From the IMG/VR virus record IMGVR_UViG_3300013297_000004, positions 1-64,000 of that record: a stretch of DNA of 64,000 bases. One strand, given 5' to 3'. The stretch comes from a virus. The translations under genes and the position numbers were made by a program. The notes under the pieces were generated by a model that did not search any database, had not been told where the DNA came from, and was given only the letters and a program-made list of their open reading frames with translations. Position 1 is the first letter of the stretch. Each line of letters opens with the position of its first letter. Shown piece after piece: positions 28,500 through 34,707 of the stretch.

Positions 28500-28799
28500 C
28501 TACTTCCGTCTGAAGCCCTGCACAGGACGGGCTGCCGCCCATGTCTCCAAGGCTTCTAGCCGAGCCATGATGTCGGTGATGCTGCCCGGTTTGGTCGGCT
28601 TGACGATGTCGCCGATCAGTCCCTTGCGCAGGTGGATGACGTTGGTGATGTTGGCCTTGCCCTCCATCTCCTTGACGATGCGCTCGTCGTCCCAGCCGTC
28701 TTTGTAGGCTGCCGTGCCATCGGCTTGGCGCACGCAGTTGGCCTTGATCAGCTCGCCGAGGCGAACAATGTCGGGATGCTTCAGTACACTTTTAGCCAT
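28500..28799 (-). CDS. Small hypothetical protein
   Basis: A 99-residue protein with AAAGGA before the ATG at 28799. The first 75 residues look like a small helical DNA-binding fold (KHPDIVRLGELIKANCVRQ, then Trp-Asp-Asp-Glu-Arg-Ile-Val), but no family is certain. It overlaps the DUF4314-like gene by 8 bases. Confidence 0.6.
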   Translation of the reverse strand: MAKSVLKHPDIVRLGELIKANCVRQADGTAAYKDGWDDERIVKEMEGKANITNVIHLRKGLIGDIVKPTKPGSITDIMARLEALETWAAARPVQGFRRK

Positions 28800-29019
28800 T
28801 GGCCTGTCCTTTCTGGAGTACAACCTCGTACTTGTCGGGCGGCACACTGAGCATCAGGGTGCGACCGTTGTCCCACGCCACGCTGATCTGGATGAAGCCC
28901 ATGGTGCGGAGTTCATTGACGTAGGTGACGACCCCTTCGCAGCCGACCGGGATCGGATCGGGGTCGAACATTTCGAGCAAGCGGATACGCTTGCCGACCA
29001 AGTCTGTTGGATTAACCAT
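28792..29019 (-). CDS. DUF4314-like protein
   Basis: A 75-residue β-barrel-like protein. Leu-Val-Gly-Lys-Arg-Ile-Arg-Leu, Asp-Pro-Asp-Pro-Ile-Pro-Val-Gly-Cys-Glu-Gly-Val-Val and Ala-Trp-Asp-Asn-Gly-Arg-Thr-Leu follow the DUF4314 order, ending Pro-x-Asp-Lys-Tyr-Glu-Val-Val. The family is common in phages and firmicutes; function unknown. GAGGA precedes the ATG. Confidence 0.75.
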   Translation of the reverse strand: MVNPTDLVGKRIRLLEMFDPDPIPVGCEGVVTYVNELRTMGFIQISVAWDNGRTLMLSVPPDKYEVVLQKGQANG

Positions 29020-29221
29020 CGACGATCCTCGCGTTGCTAACCTGAGAGCCTTTGATGCGGTGGACGAGCGTGTCGCCCAACCGCATGCACATGCGCACCC
29101 ACGTCCCCCTGAAATACTCCTCGTCAGCGGGCAGGATTTGATCGAGGTGCTGCATCCTGCACCATCGTTGGTACATGACCTGTAGCTCGATGGCCCAATG
29201 CAGTTCACTTATCCAGTGCAT
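29012..29221 (-). CDS. Small hypothetical protein
   Basis: A 69-residue Trp/Met-rich helical protein with AGGAGG upstream; overlaps both neighbours. The second repeat gives Gly-Ser-Gln-Val near its C-terminus. Function unknown. Confidence 0.6.
   Translation of the reverse strand: MHWISELHWAIELQVMYQRWCRMQHLDQILPADEEYFRGTWVRMCMRLGDTLVHRIKGSQVSNARIVDG
29039..29050 (-). repeat. GGCTCTCAGGTT motif near gene 3' end
   Basis: Twelve-base form, Gly-Ser-Gln-Val, about nine codons before the stop. Confidence 0.7.
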
Positions 29222-29415
29222 CAGTTCCTCCTGAGCCTGACATTGCTCGCACGCTCGATGCCCTCCAATGAGTTGGCGATGCGGACCAGACTGATCGCCA
29301 CCGAGGTCAGCAACGCTGCCTCGGGGTTGACGTGTGCAGCGAAGTCATAGACCCCCGCTTCAAGCCTGTGCTGCAGCAACTCACGCAGCTTGATTTCGTC
29401 ATCGTTATCTGCCAT
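29221..29415 (-). CDS. Small hypothetical protein
   Basis: A 64-residue helical acidic protein starting at 29415 (GGGA upstream); its stop forms TGATG with the next start. No family recognised. Confidence 0.6.
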   Translation of the reverse strand: MADNDDEIKLRELLQHRLEAGVYDFAAHVNPEAALLTSVAISLVRIANSLEGIERASNVRLRRN

Positions 29416-29434
29416 TTGACATTCCCTTCCTAAG

Positions 29435-29451
29435 TTACGCCCGGGGCGTAT
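29435..29451. repeat. 17-bp palindrome (GTAT variant), intergenic
   Basis: TTACGCCCGGGGCGTAT, 19 bases upstream of the gene starting at 29415 and one base past the stop of the gene ending at 29453. Confidence 0.94.
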
Positions 29452-29452
29452 G

Positions 29453-29800
29453 TTATTCGACGTCGCCCTGCTGCACGAGGACACTATGCCGGGGCAGCTT
29501 CTTCTCGCGCTTGGCCTCCTTCCATTCGGCGCGCAACGATTTGCGCATGAAGCGATGCGACACCATCTTGAGCATGGTCGAGCGGATGTGGCTCATGTCC
29601 ATCTTGAGGATGTCTTGGTCGCGGGTGCAGGTGACATCGGCGTTCTGCAGTTTGCCGATGTCCTTCTCGATCTTGATGATCTCGCGCCTGACGTCCTCCA
29701 GCAGGGTGTCGAAGCGCACGATGTAGTAGCCGACGATCACCGCAAGCAGGGTGAACAGGGCCCCCATGATCCACAGGGGATCAACGACCATCTCTTTCAT
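29453..29800 (-). CDS. Membrane-anchored coiled-coil protein (inner-spanin-like topology)
   Basis: A 115-residue protein: N-terminal transmembrane helix (about 8-30), then a long charged coiled coil (about 31-60) and a basic C-terminus. One helix plus periplasmic coiled coil is the architecture of Rz-type inner spanins, but the cysteine and basic tail are not diagnostic. It overlaps a second single-helix gene by 20 bases. GAGGA precedes the ATG. Confidence 0.65.
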   Translation of the reverse strand: MKEMVVDPLWIMGALFTLLAVIVGYYIVRFDTLLEDVRREIIKIEKDIGKLQNADVTCTRDQDILKMDMSHIRSTMLKMVSHRFMRKSLRAEWKEAKREKKLPRHSVLVQQGDVE

Positions 29801-29948
29801 TCTCAATCCTCAATTGATGCTCGACCTCCACTGAACGATAGTGGGAGACCAGCAGGTTGACAAGTATAGCCACCGCGAAGCACAGCACGATGACGATGAT
29901 GGTGCGGCGGCCCGATAGCCGCCGCCTTGTTTGTTCGCTCATGCGCAT
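29781..29948 (-). CDS. Single-helix small membrane protein
   Basis: A 55-residue ORF: Arg-rich N-terminus (QTRRRLSGRRT), hydrophobic helix at about 17-35 and a charged tail. It fills the gap between two genes and overlaps the next one. The ribosome-binding site is weak. Function unknown; perhaps a partner of the following membrane protein. Confidence 0.5.
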   Translation of the reverse strand: MRMSEQTRRRLSGRRTIIVIVLCFAVAILVNLLVSHYRSVEVEHQLRIENERDGR

Positions 29949-29950
29949 TG

Positions 29951-29959
29951 CTGAGAGCC
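29951..29959 (-). repeat. GGCTCTCAG motif at stop codon
   Basis: Begins with the last base of the TAG that ends the 133-aa gene, then runs into the next start region. Confidence 0.6.
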
Positions 29960-30360
29960 TAGTACAGCTTGACGGCGCGCGCCGTCGCCAGCGCGTTGAC
30001 CAGCAGCATGAAGGTGTCCTCGCTTTGGCGACCGGCGTAGCGTTCGCAGGCTTGGATCAGGGCGAGGTGCGCGGCTCCCTTGGTCGGCAGCGGACCCTTG
30101 GCTTGGCCGCTATCGTCCGTCGTGCGCTTCGCCTTGTCGGGGTCGCCGCCGGATGGCATGACATGCAGCTCGTTCTTGTAGAAGTAGAGGCGCATGGCCT
30201 CGTCCTCGGTCAGCACGCGCTGCTCGCTGTAGGTGCCGGTGTAGACGAACACTTGGCCCGGCTTGAGGTTCGTGATCGACTTCAGGGCGTCCTGCATTAG
30301 GGTGGTGCCCTTGGGATAGTGCGAGCGCACGATGGCGCTCTTGGCAATTGGCTTAGTCAT
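29959..30360 (-). CDS. Hypothetical protein
   Basis: A 133-residue protein. ATG at 30360 has AAGGA at eight bases; the ATG two codons earlier is too close. Core strands (FVYTGTYSEQRVL, RLYFYKNELHV) are followed by a polar linker and a terminal helix. No family recognised. Confidence 0.65.
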   Translation of the reverse strand: MTKPIAKSAIVRSHYPKGTTLMQDALKSITNLKPGQVFVYTGTYSEQRVLTEDEAMRLYFYKNELHVMPSGGDPDKAKRTTDDSGQAKGPLPTKGAAHLALIQACERYAGRQSEDTFMLLVNALATARAVKLY

Positions 30361-30374
30361 TTTCATTATCCTTC

Positions 30375-30647
30375 TTACTTACGGTTATCGCGGATCACTA
30401 CACCGGGGATACGGTGCTTGGCGAGATTGACGTCGTCTAGCCAGCCTTCTGGCATCTCGTCGATGTCGGCAGGGAAGCCTTGCTTGGCCCAGCGATTGGC
30501 GACCCGGTAGGCCGCTTCGCGGGTGGTGAGGTAGGCTTCGCGATGGACCACGGTGCGGTCGCCGTTCGGCTTGATGTCGGGTAGCTCGACGGTGACGCGC
30601 CACCTGTTGTTGGTCGGCTCGCCACGCATCACGATTTTGACTGACAT
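30375..30647 (-). CDS. Hypothetical protein
   Basis: A 90-residue protein with AGGAGA upstream. An antiparallel pair of strands (WRVTVELPD, RTVVHREAYLT) is followed by a helix, suggesting a dsRBD-like α/β domain. No family certain. Confidence 0.65.
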   Translation of the reverse strand: MSVKIVMRGEPTNNRWRVTVELPDIKPNGDRTVVHREAYLTTREAAYRVANRWAKQGFPADIDEMPEGWLDDVNLAKHRIPGVVIRDNRK

Positions 30648-30668
30648 AGTTCGTCTCCTGTTGCTGGT

Positions 30669-30705
30669 AAAAAGGACGACGCGCACCGATGAGGGTCAAT
30701 GCGCG
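30669..30705 (-). terminator. Weak rho-independent terminator
   Basis: A 6-bp GC stem CGCGCA with a 14-base loop, followed on the minus strand by a spacer and TTTTT (30669-30673). It separates the 90-aa gene from genes upstream. Confidence 0.4.
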
Positions 30706-30774
30706 CCGCCAAGTTACCGCTGGTCCCTGCCTCCGCGGATCAGGGTGCACAGCGGGTTAGTGACCGCTCGGGAA

Positions 30775-30791
30775 TTACGCCCCGGGCGGAA
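30775..30791. repeat. 17-bp palindrome (GGAA variant), intergenic
   Basis: TTACGCCCCGGGCGGAA in the 173-bp gap between 30647 and 30821. The gap also holds a GGCTCTCAG copy and the weak terminator; I see no gene in it. Confidence 0.94.
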
Positions 30792-30808
30792 TGGGGTAGC
30801 GTCGAATT

Positions 30809-30817
30809 CTGAGAGCC
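30809..30817 (-). repeat. GGCTCTCAG motif after stop codon
   Basis: Three bases past the TAA of the 78-aa membrane protein gene and 17 bases from a palindrome. Confidence 0.6.
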
Positions 30818-30820
30818 GAT

Positions 30821-31057
30821 TTAGCGGACACCCCCTGACATCATCTGCTGCCACGTCGGCAGCAAGAGAGGGGCAGGGTCGGCGCTGAGCCAGCCTAGCC
30901 ACCACAGCAGGCCGACGATGAATAGGATCGAGCTGAGGAACAGGGTCAGCACGGCACCGAACAAGACCAACTCGTCGTTGGTCCGGCGGCAGCCATTTAA
31001 TCCTTCGACCCAGCCCAAGGCCGAGATCGCCATCACGAGTGTTGCGACGCTTAGCAT
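30821..31057 (-). CDS. Two-helix membrane protein (holin-like)
   Basis: A 78-residue protein with hydrophobic helices at about 1-18 and 30-60 (the second long and Leu/Trp-rich), a polar link (NGCRRTNDE) and a short tail. Size and topology suit a class II holin, yet the endolysin is 17 kb away. AGGAGA precedes the ATG; overlaps the next gene. Confidence 0.65.
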   Translation of the reverse strand: MLSVATLVMAISALGWVEGLNGCRRTNDELVLFGAVLTLFLSSILFIVGLLWWLGWLSADPAPLLLPTWQQMMSGGVR

Positions 31058-31260
31058 TTAAGTCTCCTGTGTAAGGTGAGGCAGATAGTGCAATCGACCT
31101 TGTCGAGGTCGGTAGTCTTGAACACAGCGTGCGGATGATTACACAGCACGTTGGTGTAGCGTGGGTCAGTTAATAGATGGCGCTTAATTCCTTTCTTAAT
31201 TCGGATGGCTTCTAAGTGCGCTTGGGCCGCTGCTATTTTAGCGTCGTTGTCATCGGGCAT
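31051..31260 (-). CDS. First gene of the leftward block; Cys/His-motif small protein
   Basis: A 69-residue protein with a helical start and a likely zinc site: Cys-Asn-His-Pro-His and Cys-Thr-Ile-Cys near the C-terminus, ending Lys-Cys. GAGGAGG precedes the ATG. As the first gene after the iteron-like control region, it would be among the first expressed. Function unknown. Confidence 0.65.
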   Translation of the reverse strand: MPDDNDAKIAAAQAHLEAIRIKKGIKRHLLTDPRYTNVLCNHPHAVFKTTDLDKVDCTICLTLHRRLKC

Positions 31261-31282
31261 TTAATCCTCCTCTTGTGTGCGC

Positions 31283-31565
31283 TTGTGTCATTTAATAATC
31301 GCCTTGTGTCGAGGCGGTTTAGTCAACGGCATCAACGAGTTGACGCTTCTGTCTTTGTGTCTGGCCAAAAACGCACTCCCTTCCTAGATTTAATTAAGGG
31401 GGGGGAGGGGGCCTTAATGTCCCCCCTATTTTTTCTCCCTTAACCTCTCTATCTCTAAACAGAGAGACATTAAGGACACAAGCAAAAAGGACAGTAGATA
31501 CAAGGACTTATAAATCACTCTTGTGTCTTTTGCCGTTAGGACACAAGCGGACACAAAGGACACAA
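31283..31565. other. Iteron-like GACACAA repeat cluster (candidate origin or control region)
   Basis: The word GACACAA occurs eight times in 283 bp: TTGTGTC at 31283, 31304, 31355 and 31521, and GACACAA at 31475, 31540, 31550 and 31559. The last three are spaced 9-10 bp (helical turn) and share GGACACAA. The stretch is AT-rich for this genome, contains a run of eight G then AGGGGG and an opposing C run, and a TCTCTATCTC/AGAGAGA inverted repeat. No gene is present. Repeated short words plus AT-rich DNA suggest an origin or a cooperative binding site upstream of the early genes. Confidence 0.6.
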
Positions 31566-31586
31566 GCATAATTAAATCCTTGCCGT

Positions 31587-31600
31587 GAGTGTATACACTC
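31587..31600. promoter_or_regulatory. Perfect 14-bp palindrome GAGTGTATACACTC
   Basis: A perfect inverted repeat just beside the GACACAA cluster, shaped like a dimeric regulator's operator. It contains half of the repeat word (GTGT/ACAC). Confidence 0.5.
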
Positions 31601-31639
31601 CGGTGCAGCGCGCCATGGCCCGCCCATCACATGTAGTTT

Positions 31640-31648
31640 CTGAGAGCC
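31640..31648 (-). repeat. GGCTCTCAG motif, noncoding
   Basis: Copy of the second repeat in the noncoding region, on the strand of the leftward genes, 31 bases from a palindrome pair. Confidence 0.6.
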
Positions 31649-31678
31649 CCGCGCTTGCGGCGCGGCTGCCGCCCCTAA

Positions 31679-31713
31679 TTACGCGCGACGCGTAACTTAC
31701 GCCCGGGGCGGAA
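31679..31713. repeat. Tandem pair of palindromes in control region
   Basis: A diverged TTACGCGCGACGCGTAA (31679-31695) is followed after one base by TTACGCCCGGGGCGGAA (31697-31713). They lie between the iteron-like cluster and the terminator of the 234-aa gene. Confidence 0.92.
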
Positions 31714-31734
31714 CCCACGAACCAGATACGACAA

Positions 31735-31758
31735 GACCCCGAACGGGAATTCGGGGTC
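31735..31758. terminator. Second hairpin after the 234-aa gene
   Basis: A 9-bp perfect stem GACCCCGAA with a 6-base loop, 30 bases beyond the main terminator on the minus strand; no strong T-run. Possibly a back-up terminator. Confidence 0.4.
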
Positions 31759-31787
31759 GTTCGCCAGTCATTTGCCAGTTACAAGGT

Positions 31788-31823
31788 AAAAAGGGGGAGC
31801 GGCGATTTCTCGCCGCTCCCCCT
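31788..31823 (-). terminator. Strong rho-independent terminator
   Basis: A 14-bp perfect stem AGGGGGAGCGGCGA, GAAA/TTTC tetraloop and a TTTTT run on the minus strand, 16 bases after the stop of the 234-aa gene. It isolates that gene from the leftward block. Confidence 0.9.
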
Positions 31824-31838
31824 CTGGACGTCGCCGAT

Positions 31839-32543
31839 TTACTCGGCGTCCACTTCTTCCTTCGCCGCCTTGCGAGCCTTGACGATGTTCTTCGCCAGCG
31901 GCTTCGCCTGCTCGGCGGCCTTGATCATGGCCACGATGAACTGATTGCCCTTGTCATCGGACCACCACTTCTTCAAGCCCTTCACCTGCCGCAGCACGCT
32001 CATGAGCGTGCGCTCGCCGTTCGTCACGATGATCGGCGCGTTCGTGTTCTTGCCGTTCTTGTGACCGCCCGCGCCGCGACGCTGCAGCTTGCGCTCGTTC
32101 AGCTTGCGCATGATCGCGTCGCGTGACGGCGCGGCCTTCGCGTTCTTCTTCGCGTCGCCCTTCACCTTTTCGCGAACGAACTTGCTCACGACCTTGAGCA
32201 TCTCGCGGTTCACGTCCATGCCCTTGAAGTAGTCGAACACTGTCGGCCAGCACGCGTACTCGCTGAGCCGCAGTATCGACTTGAACTCCGAGATGCGCGA
32301 CGCCTTCAACGTCGCGACCTTGCGCGGATCGTGTGCGAGCGTGCGAGCCTTCTGCAGCTTCGCGTTGATCGCGGTCAAGATCGCGCGAGCGTTGTCCGGC
32401 GAAGCGTGACCGTTCCAGCACGCCTCGACGAACGCGCGGCAAGCGGCGAGCGTGCCCTTGCCTTCCGCCATGGTCGCGTTGACTTGCAAGTCAATCGCCT
32501 TGCCAACGGGACCGTTCGTGTAGTTCACCTTAATCGCAGCCAT
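31839..32543 (-). CDS. Basic 234-aa protein, possible DNA-binding regulator
   Basis: A 234-residue, strongly basic, helical protein. Residues 135-170 are Lys/Arg/Gly-rich (KKNAKAAPSRDAIMRKLNERK then RRGAGGHKNGKN). It ends with an Ala/Lys helix. The start at 32543 has AGGAG; a longer frame runs through noncoding repeats and was rejected. The gene stands alone with its own palindrome upstream and its own strong terminator, divergent from the rightward block, the usual place of a phage control protein. A regulator or nucleoid-like protein is inferred from that, not from a domain. Confidence 0.7.
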   Translation of the reverse strand: MAAIKVNYTNGPVGKAIDLQVNATMAEGKGTLAACRAFVEACWNGHASPDNARAILTAINAKLQKARTLAHDPRKVATLKASRISEFKSILRLSEYACWPTVFDYFKGMDVNREMLKVVSKFVREKVKGDAKKNAKAAPSRDAIMRKLNERKLQRRGAGGHKNGKNTNAPIIVTNGERTLMSVLRQVKGLKKWWSDDKGNQFIVAMIKAAEQAKPLAKNIVKARKAAKEEVDAE

Positions 32544-32557
32544 ATCACATCTCCTCA

Positions 32558-32574
32558 TTACGCCCGGGGCGGAA
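32558..32574. repeat. 17-bp palindrome (GGAA variant) upstream of the 234-aa gene
   Basis: TTACGCCCGGGGCGGAA, 14 bases before the ATG, next to the ribosome-binding site. It fits autoregulation if the protein binds the repeat. Confidence 0.94.
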
Positions 32575-32640
32575 CCGCTCGGGCTTTCAACGGGCACGCC
32601 GATTGGCGTCCCTACTATAGGGGGGGACAGTCCAGCGGAT

Positions 32641-32657
32641 TTACGCCCGGGGCGTAC
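32641..32657. repeat. 17-bp palindrome (GTAC variant) in divergent control region
   Basis: TTACGCCCGGGGCGTAC, about halfway between the divergent genes at 32543 and 32845. The rest of this 301-bp gap holds another copy (32558), GC-rich hairpins and the promoter at 32807; no gene is seen. Confidence 0.93.
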
Positions 32658-32790
32658 AGCGCGGCAGCTGCTATCGCGGAGGCTCGATGGCCCGGCCCGG
32701 CCCACCCCCATCTGGACAGGGCGGGGCCCCCCCATGGCCGCGTTTATCCGTTTCGGAAATATCGGTTCCAAAAATCCCAGTACCGTACAT

Positions 32791-32805
32791 TGGGAACTAT
32801 TCCCA
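32791..32805. promoter_or_regulatory. Operator-like inverted repeat TGGGAA-N3-TTCCCA
   Basis: Perfect 6-bp arms around CTA, ending one base before the -35 box of the rightward promoter. It differs from the dispersed palindrome, so a second regulator is implied. Confidence 0.5.
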
Positions 32806-32806
32806 C

Positions 32807-32835
32807 TTGACATCCCCGTTCCAACCCTCTAACTC
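32807..32835 (+). promoter_or_regulatory. Sigma-70-like promoter (TTGACA-17-TAACTC)
   Basis: Perfect TTGACA, 17-bp spacer and weak TAACTC. The predicted start is about three bases before the ATG at 32845, and that ATG has no ribosome-binding site, so the first transcript may be leaderless. Confidence 0.5.
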
Positions 32836-32844
32836 CCCCGCACT

Positions 32845-33447
32845 ATGACCGAACCCTCCCGTTCCCCTCTCGCTTGGCCTTTGGGCTGGCCGCGCACCGA
32901 GCAGCGGCGGGCCTCGAATTTCAAGAGCAACCGCAGGGACATTACGATCTCGGCGGCCTGCACCCGGCTGGAGAACGAGCTGGAGCGATTGGGCGCGACC
33001 GAGCCCCTGCTGTCAGCCAACCTCAAGCTGAGCCTGTCGGGCGTGCCGTACTCGGGACAGGCCGAGCCGAAGGACACCGGGGTTGCGATCTATTTCAAGC
33101 TGAACGGGCAGGATCGGGTGCTGGCGTGTGATCGGTACTTCTCGTGTGCAGGCAATATCGCCGCCATCGCCAACCACATCGACGCCCTTCGGCGCATCGA
33201 ACGCTACGGCGTTGGCTCCATCGAGCAGGCGTTCGCGGGTTACGCCGCGCTGCCTCCCCCGAACGCCGAGAACCGACCGCCGTGGCGCAGCATCTTCGGC
33301 ATCCACCCGACGGCGACGGTCACGCCGGACGACGTCAACTTCGTTTACCGCGCCCGCGCCAAGAAGGTCGCGACCAACGAGCATGCGCTGCGCGACCTCA
33401 ATCTCGCGCGGGACGCGGCACTACAGGAGCTGGGAGCAACACGATGA
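32845..33447 (+). CDS. J-domain-like protein
   Basis: A 200-residue protein. The C-terminal part, about 145-198, follows the J-domain pattern (Trp-Arg-Ser-Ile-Phe-Gly-Ile, Ala-Thr-Val-Thr-Pro-Asp-Asp-Val, Tyr-Arg-Ala-Arg-Ala-Lys, then a helix Leu-Arg-Asp-Leu-Asn-Leu-Ala-Arg). The HPD tripeptide that activates DnaK is missing, replaced by Ala-Thr-Asn-Glu. So it is a degenerate or merely J-like protein. The N-terminal 140 residues are β-rich and unassigned. First gene of the rightward accessory block, likely translated leaderless. Confidence 0.65.
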   Translation: MTEPSRSPLAWPLGWPRTEQRRASNFKSNRRDITISAACTRLENELERLGATEPLLSANLKLSLSGVPYSGQAEPKDTGVAIYFKLNGQDRVLACDRYFSCAGNIAAIANHIDALRRIERYGVGSIEQAFAGYAALPPPNAENRPPWRSIFGIHPTATVTPDDVNFVYRARAKKVATNEHALRDLNLARDAALQELGATR

Positions 33448-33989
33448 TGTACAGGGAACCAGACGCCATCCCGCTGACGGCAGGGGTGTTCGCGCTGGTC
33501 AACAAGAAGCGCCGGTTCGCCTATGTCAGCTACACCGGCAACCTGCAGAAGCGGTCCCACAGCATGAGCCACATGCTGCTGGCGCACGACAGCGACGGCA
33601 AGGTCTACTGGCCGATCCGCGAGCTGCCCAAGCATCCGTCCGACGAGTTCACGTTCAGGGTAATGTGGACCGCCAACGGGCGCGGGGTCAGCGCGAACGA
33701 GCCTTTGGAACAAGTCGCGAAGGCGCAGCGCAAGTACATGAGCAAGGGCTACCGCATTATCGGAGGTCAACGCGCGCAGTCGCCCATGGTCACGGTCAAG
33801 GGCAAGCGCATGACCCTGACGGATGCGGTGCGCCAGTACCCCAAGGTCAAGTACCTCACCGCCTACCGGCGTCTCGAACGCGGCTGGACGGTCGAGGCGG
33901 CGTTGGGCCTTGAACCGCCCGCTCCGCGTTGGCATCTCGGTAGACAGGCCGAACGCAAGGCGCGCGAGGCTGAGCGCGCGGCGGCATGA
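33444..33989 (+). CDS. GIY-YIG-like nuclease-type protein
   Basis: A 181-residue protein. N-terminal Gly-Val-Phe-Ala-Leu-Val-Asn, Phe-Ala-Tyr-Val-Ser-Tyr-Thr-Gly-Asn-Leu-Gln-Lys-Arg and a following helix with His resemble the GIY-YIG core, though the first motif is GVF instead of GIY and the second YVS. The C-terminal half has two helix-turn-helix-like segments (MTLTDAVRQYP, LTAYRRLERGWTVEAAL) as in homing-type nucleases. Activity is uncertain because the motif is divergent. It overlaps the J-like gene by ATGA. Confidence 0.6.
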   Translation: MMYREPDAIPLTAGVFALVNKKRRFAYVSYTGNLQKRSHSMSHMLLAHDSDGKVYWPIRELPKHPSDEFTFRVMWTANGRGVSANEPLEQVAKAQRKYMSKGYRIIGGQRAQSPMVTVKGKRMTLTDAVRQYPKVKYLTAYRRLERGWTVEAALGLEPPAPRWHLGRQAERKAREAERAAA

Positions 33990-33990
33990 C

Positions 33991-34007
33991 TTACGCCCCG
34001 GGCGTAA
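33991..34007. repeat. 17-bp palindrome after GIY-YIG-like gene
   Basis: Exact TTACGCCCCGGGCGTAA, one base after the TGA and 28 bases before the DUF2829 gene. Confidence 0.96.
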
Positions 34008-34035
34008 CTAACATCAATCGAAAAGGAGACGTGAT

Positions 34036-34365
34036 ATGGAAGGACCAACGCAGGATCGAGGTATGATCGGTTGGGCGATCAAGCAGATATTCAACGGCAG
34101 CAAGGTCAAGCGCCGGATGTGGGCCAACCTCCAGTGGATCGCCTACGTCCCCAAGGGTGCCGTCCAGATACCTCACAAGTACGCCGACGGGAACAACACC
34201 GGACCGTTCCTCGTCAGCCTGACCAAGGAAGGCGTGCTGATGCCGTGGATCGCCTCGCAGGGCGACCTGCTGGCTAACGACTGGGAAGTGGTGAGCCAGC
34301 GTCCTGCTCACGACTATGACGAACCGCGCAACGAACAACCTGTCGCGCAGTTGTCGGAGCCGTAG
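34036..34365 (+). CDS. DUF2829 protein (Tad2-type anti-Thoeris candidate)
   Basis: A 109-residue protein of the DUF2829 type. Gly-Ser-Lys-Val-Lys-Arg-Arg-Met-Trp near 21-29, Trp-Ile-Ala-Tyr-Val-Pro at 34-39 and the family signature Met-Pro-Trp-Ile-Ala-Ser-Gln-Gly-Asp-Leu-Leu-Ala-Asn-Asp-Trp at 69-83 are all present. DUF2829 is the fold of Tad2, a phage protein that sequesters the gcADPR signal of Thoeris defence. Whether this copy binds that signal cannot be read from sequence. AAGGAG precedes the ATG, and a palindrome lies in its leader. Confidence 0.85.
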   Translation: MEGPTQDRGMIGWAIKQIFNGSKVKRRMWANLQWIAYVPKGAVQIPHKYADGNNTGPFLVSLTKEGVLMPWIASQGDLLANDWEVVSQRPAHDYDEPRNEQPVAQLSEP

Positions 34366-34389
34366 TCACAGTGTAGGGAGGGAGCCGCC

Positions 34390-34698
34390 ATGACCGACAA
34401 ACCCACAGTGAACGGCGGCCCCTCCTTCCTCAAGCCGCAGATGGTCGACCCCTATGCGATGTCGGACGACGCGCTGCGCCGGATGGACCACGACAAGTGG
34501 ATCGGCACTTTCGCCCGCGTGCTGGAGGTCGAGCTGCCCAACCACGGTCGGCCGATGACGCCGTTCCGGGCGGGCGCGATCACCCGGCTCAAGCTGGCCC
34601 AGCGATACATCCGTCTGCTGCAGCACGATCTGCAGGCTGCCGAGCAGCGCATCAAGGACGGACCCCAGACTATCGAAGACGTCCTCGAAGGCCGCTAG
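34390..34698 (+). CDS. Hypothetical helical protein
   Basis: A 102-residue acidic helical protein with GGGAGG upstream. Two long helices (DDALRRMDHDKWIGTFARVLEVE and ITRLKLAQRYIRLLQHDLQAAEQ) suggest a hairpin. No family recognised. It is in the accessory block between two counter-defence-like genes. Confidence 0.65.
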   Translation: MTDKPTVNGGPSFLKPQMVDPYAMSDDALRRMDHDKWIGTFARVLEVELPNHGRPMTPFRAGAITRLKLAQRYIRLLQHDLQAAEQRIKDGPQTIEDVLEGR

Positions 34699-34707
34699 GA
34701 GAACGCC

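Noticed and set aside
29453-29948. A definite spanin pair (29453 and 29781)
   Set aside because: The topology of 29453 fits an inner spanin, but neither product has a lipobox and the only lipoprotein seen is at 5085, far away.
32596-32630. T7-like promoter core (ACTATAGGG) on the plus strand
   Set aside because: Only the last nine bases match; the recognition part of T7-type promoters is absent and no single-subunit RNA polymerase gene is in the window.
32658-32780. A possible tRNA or structured RNA in the GC-rich part of the control region
   Set aside because: The GGGCC/GGCCC segments fold, but no cloverleaf with anticodon and CCA-like end can be drawn.
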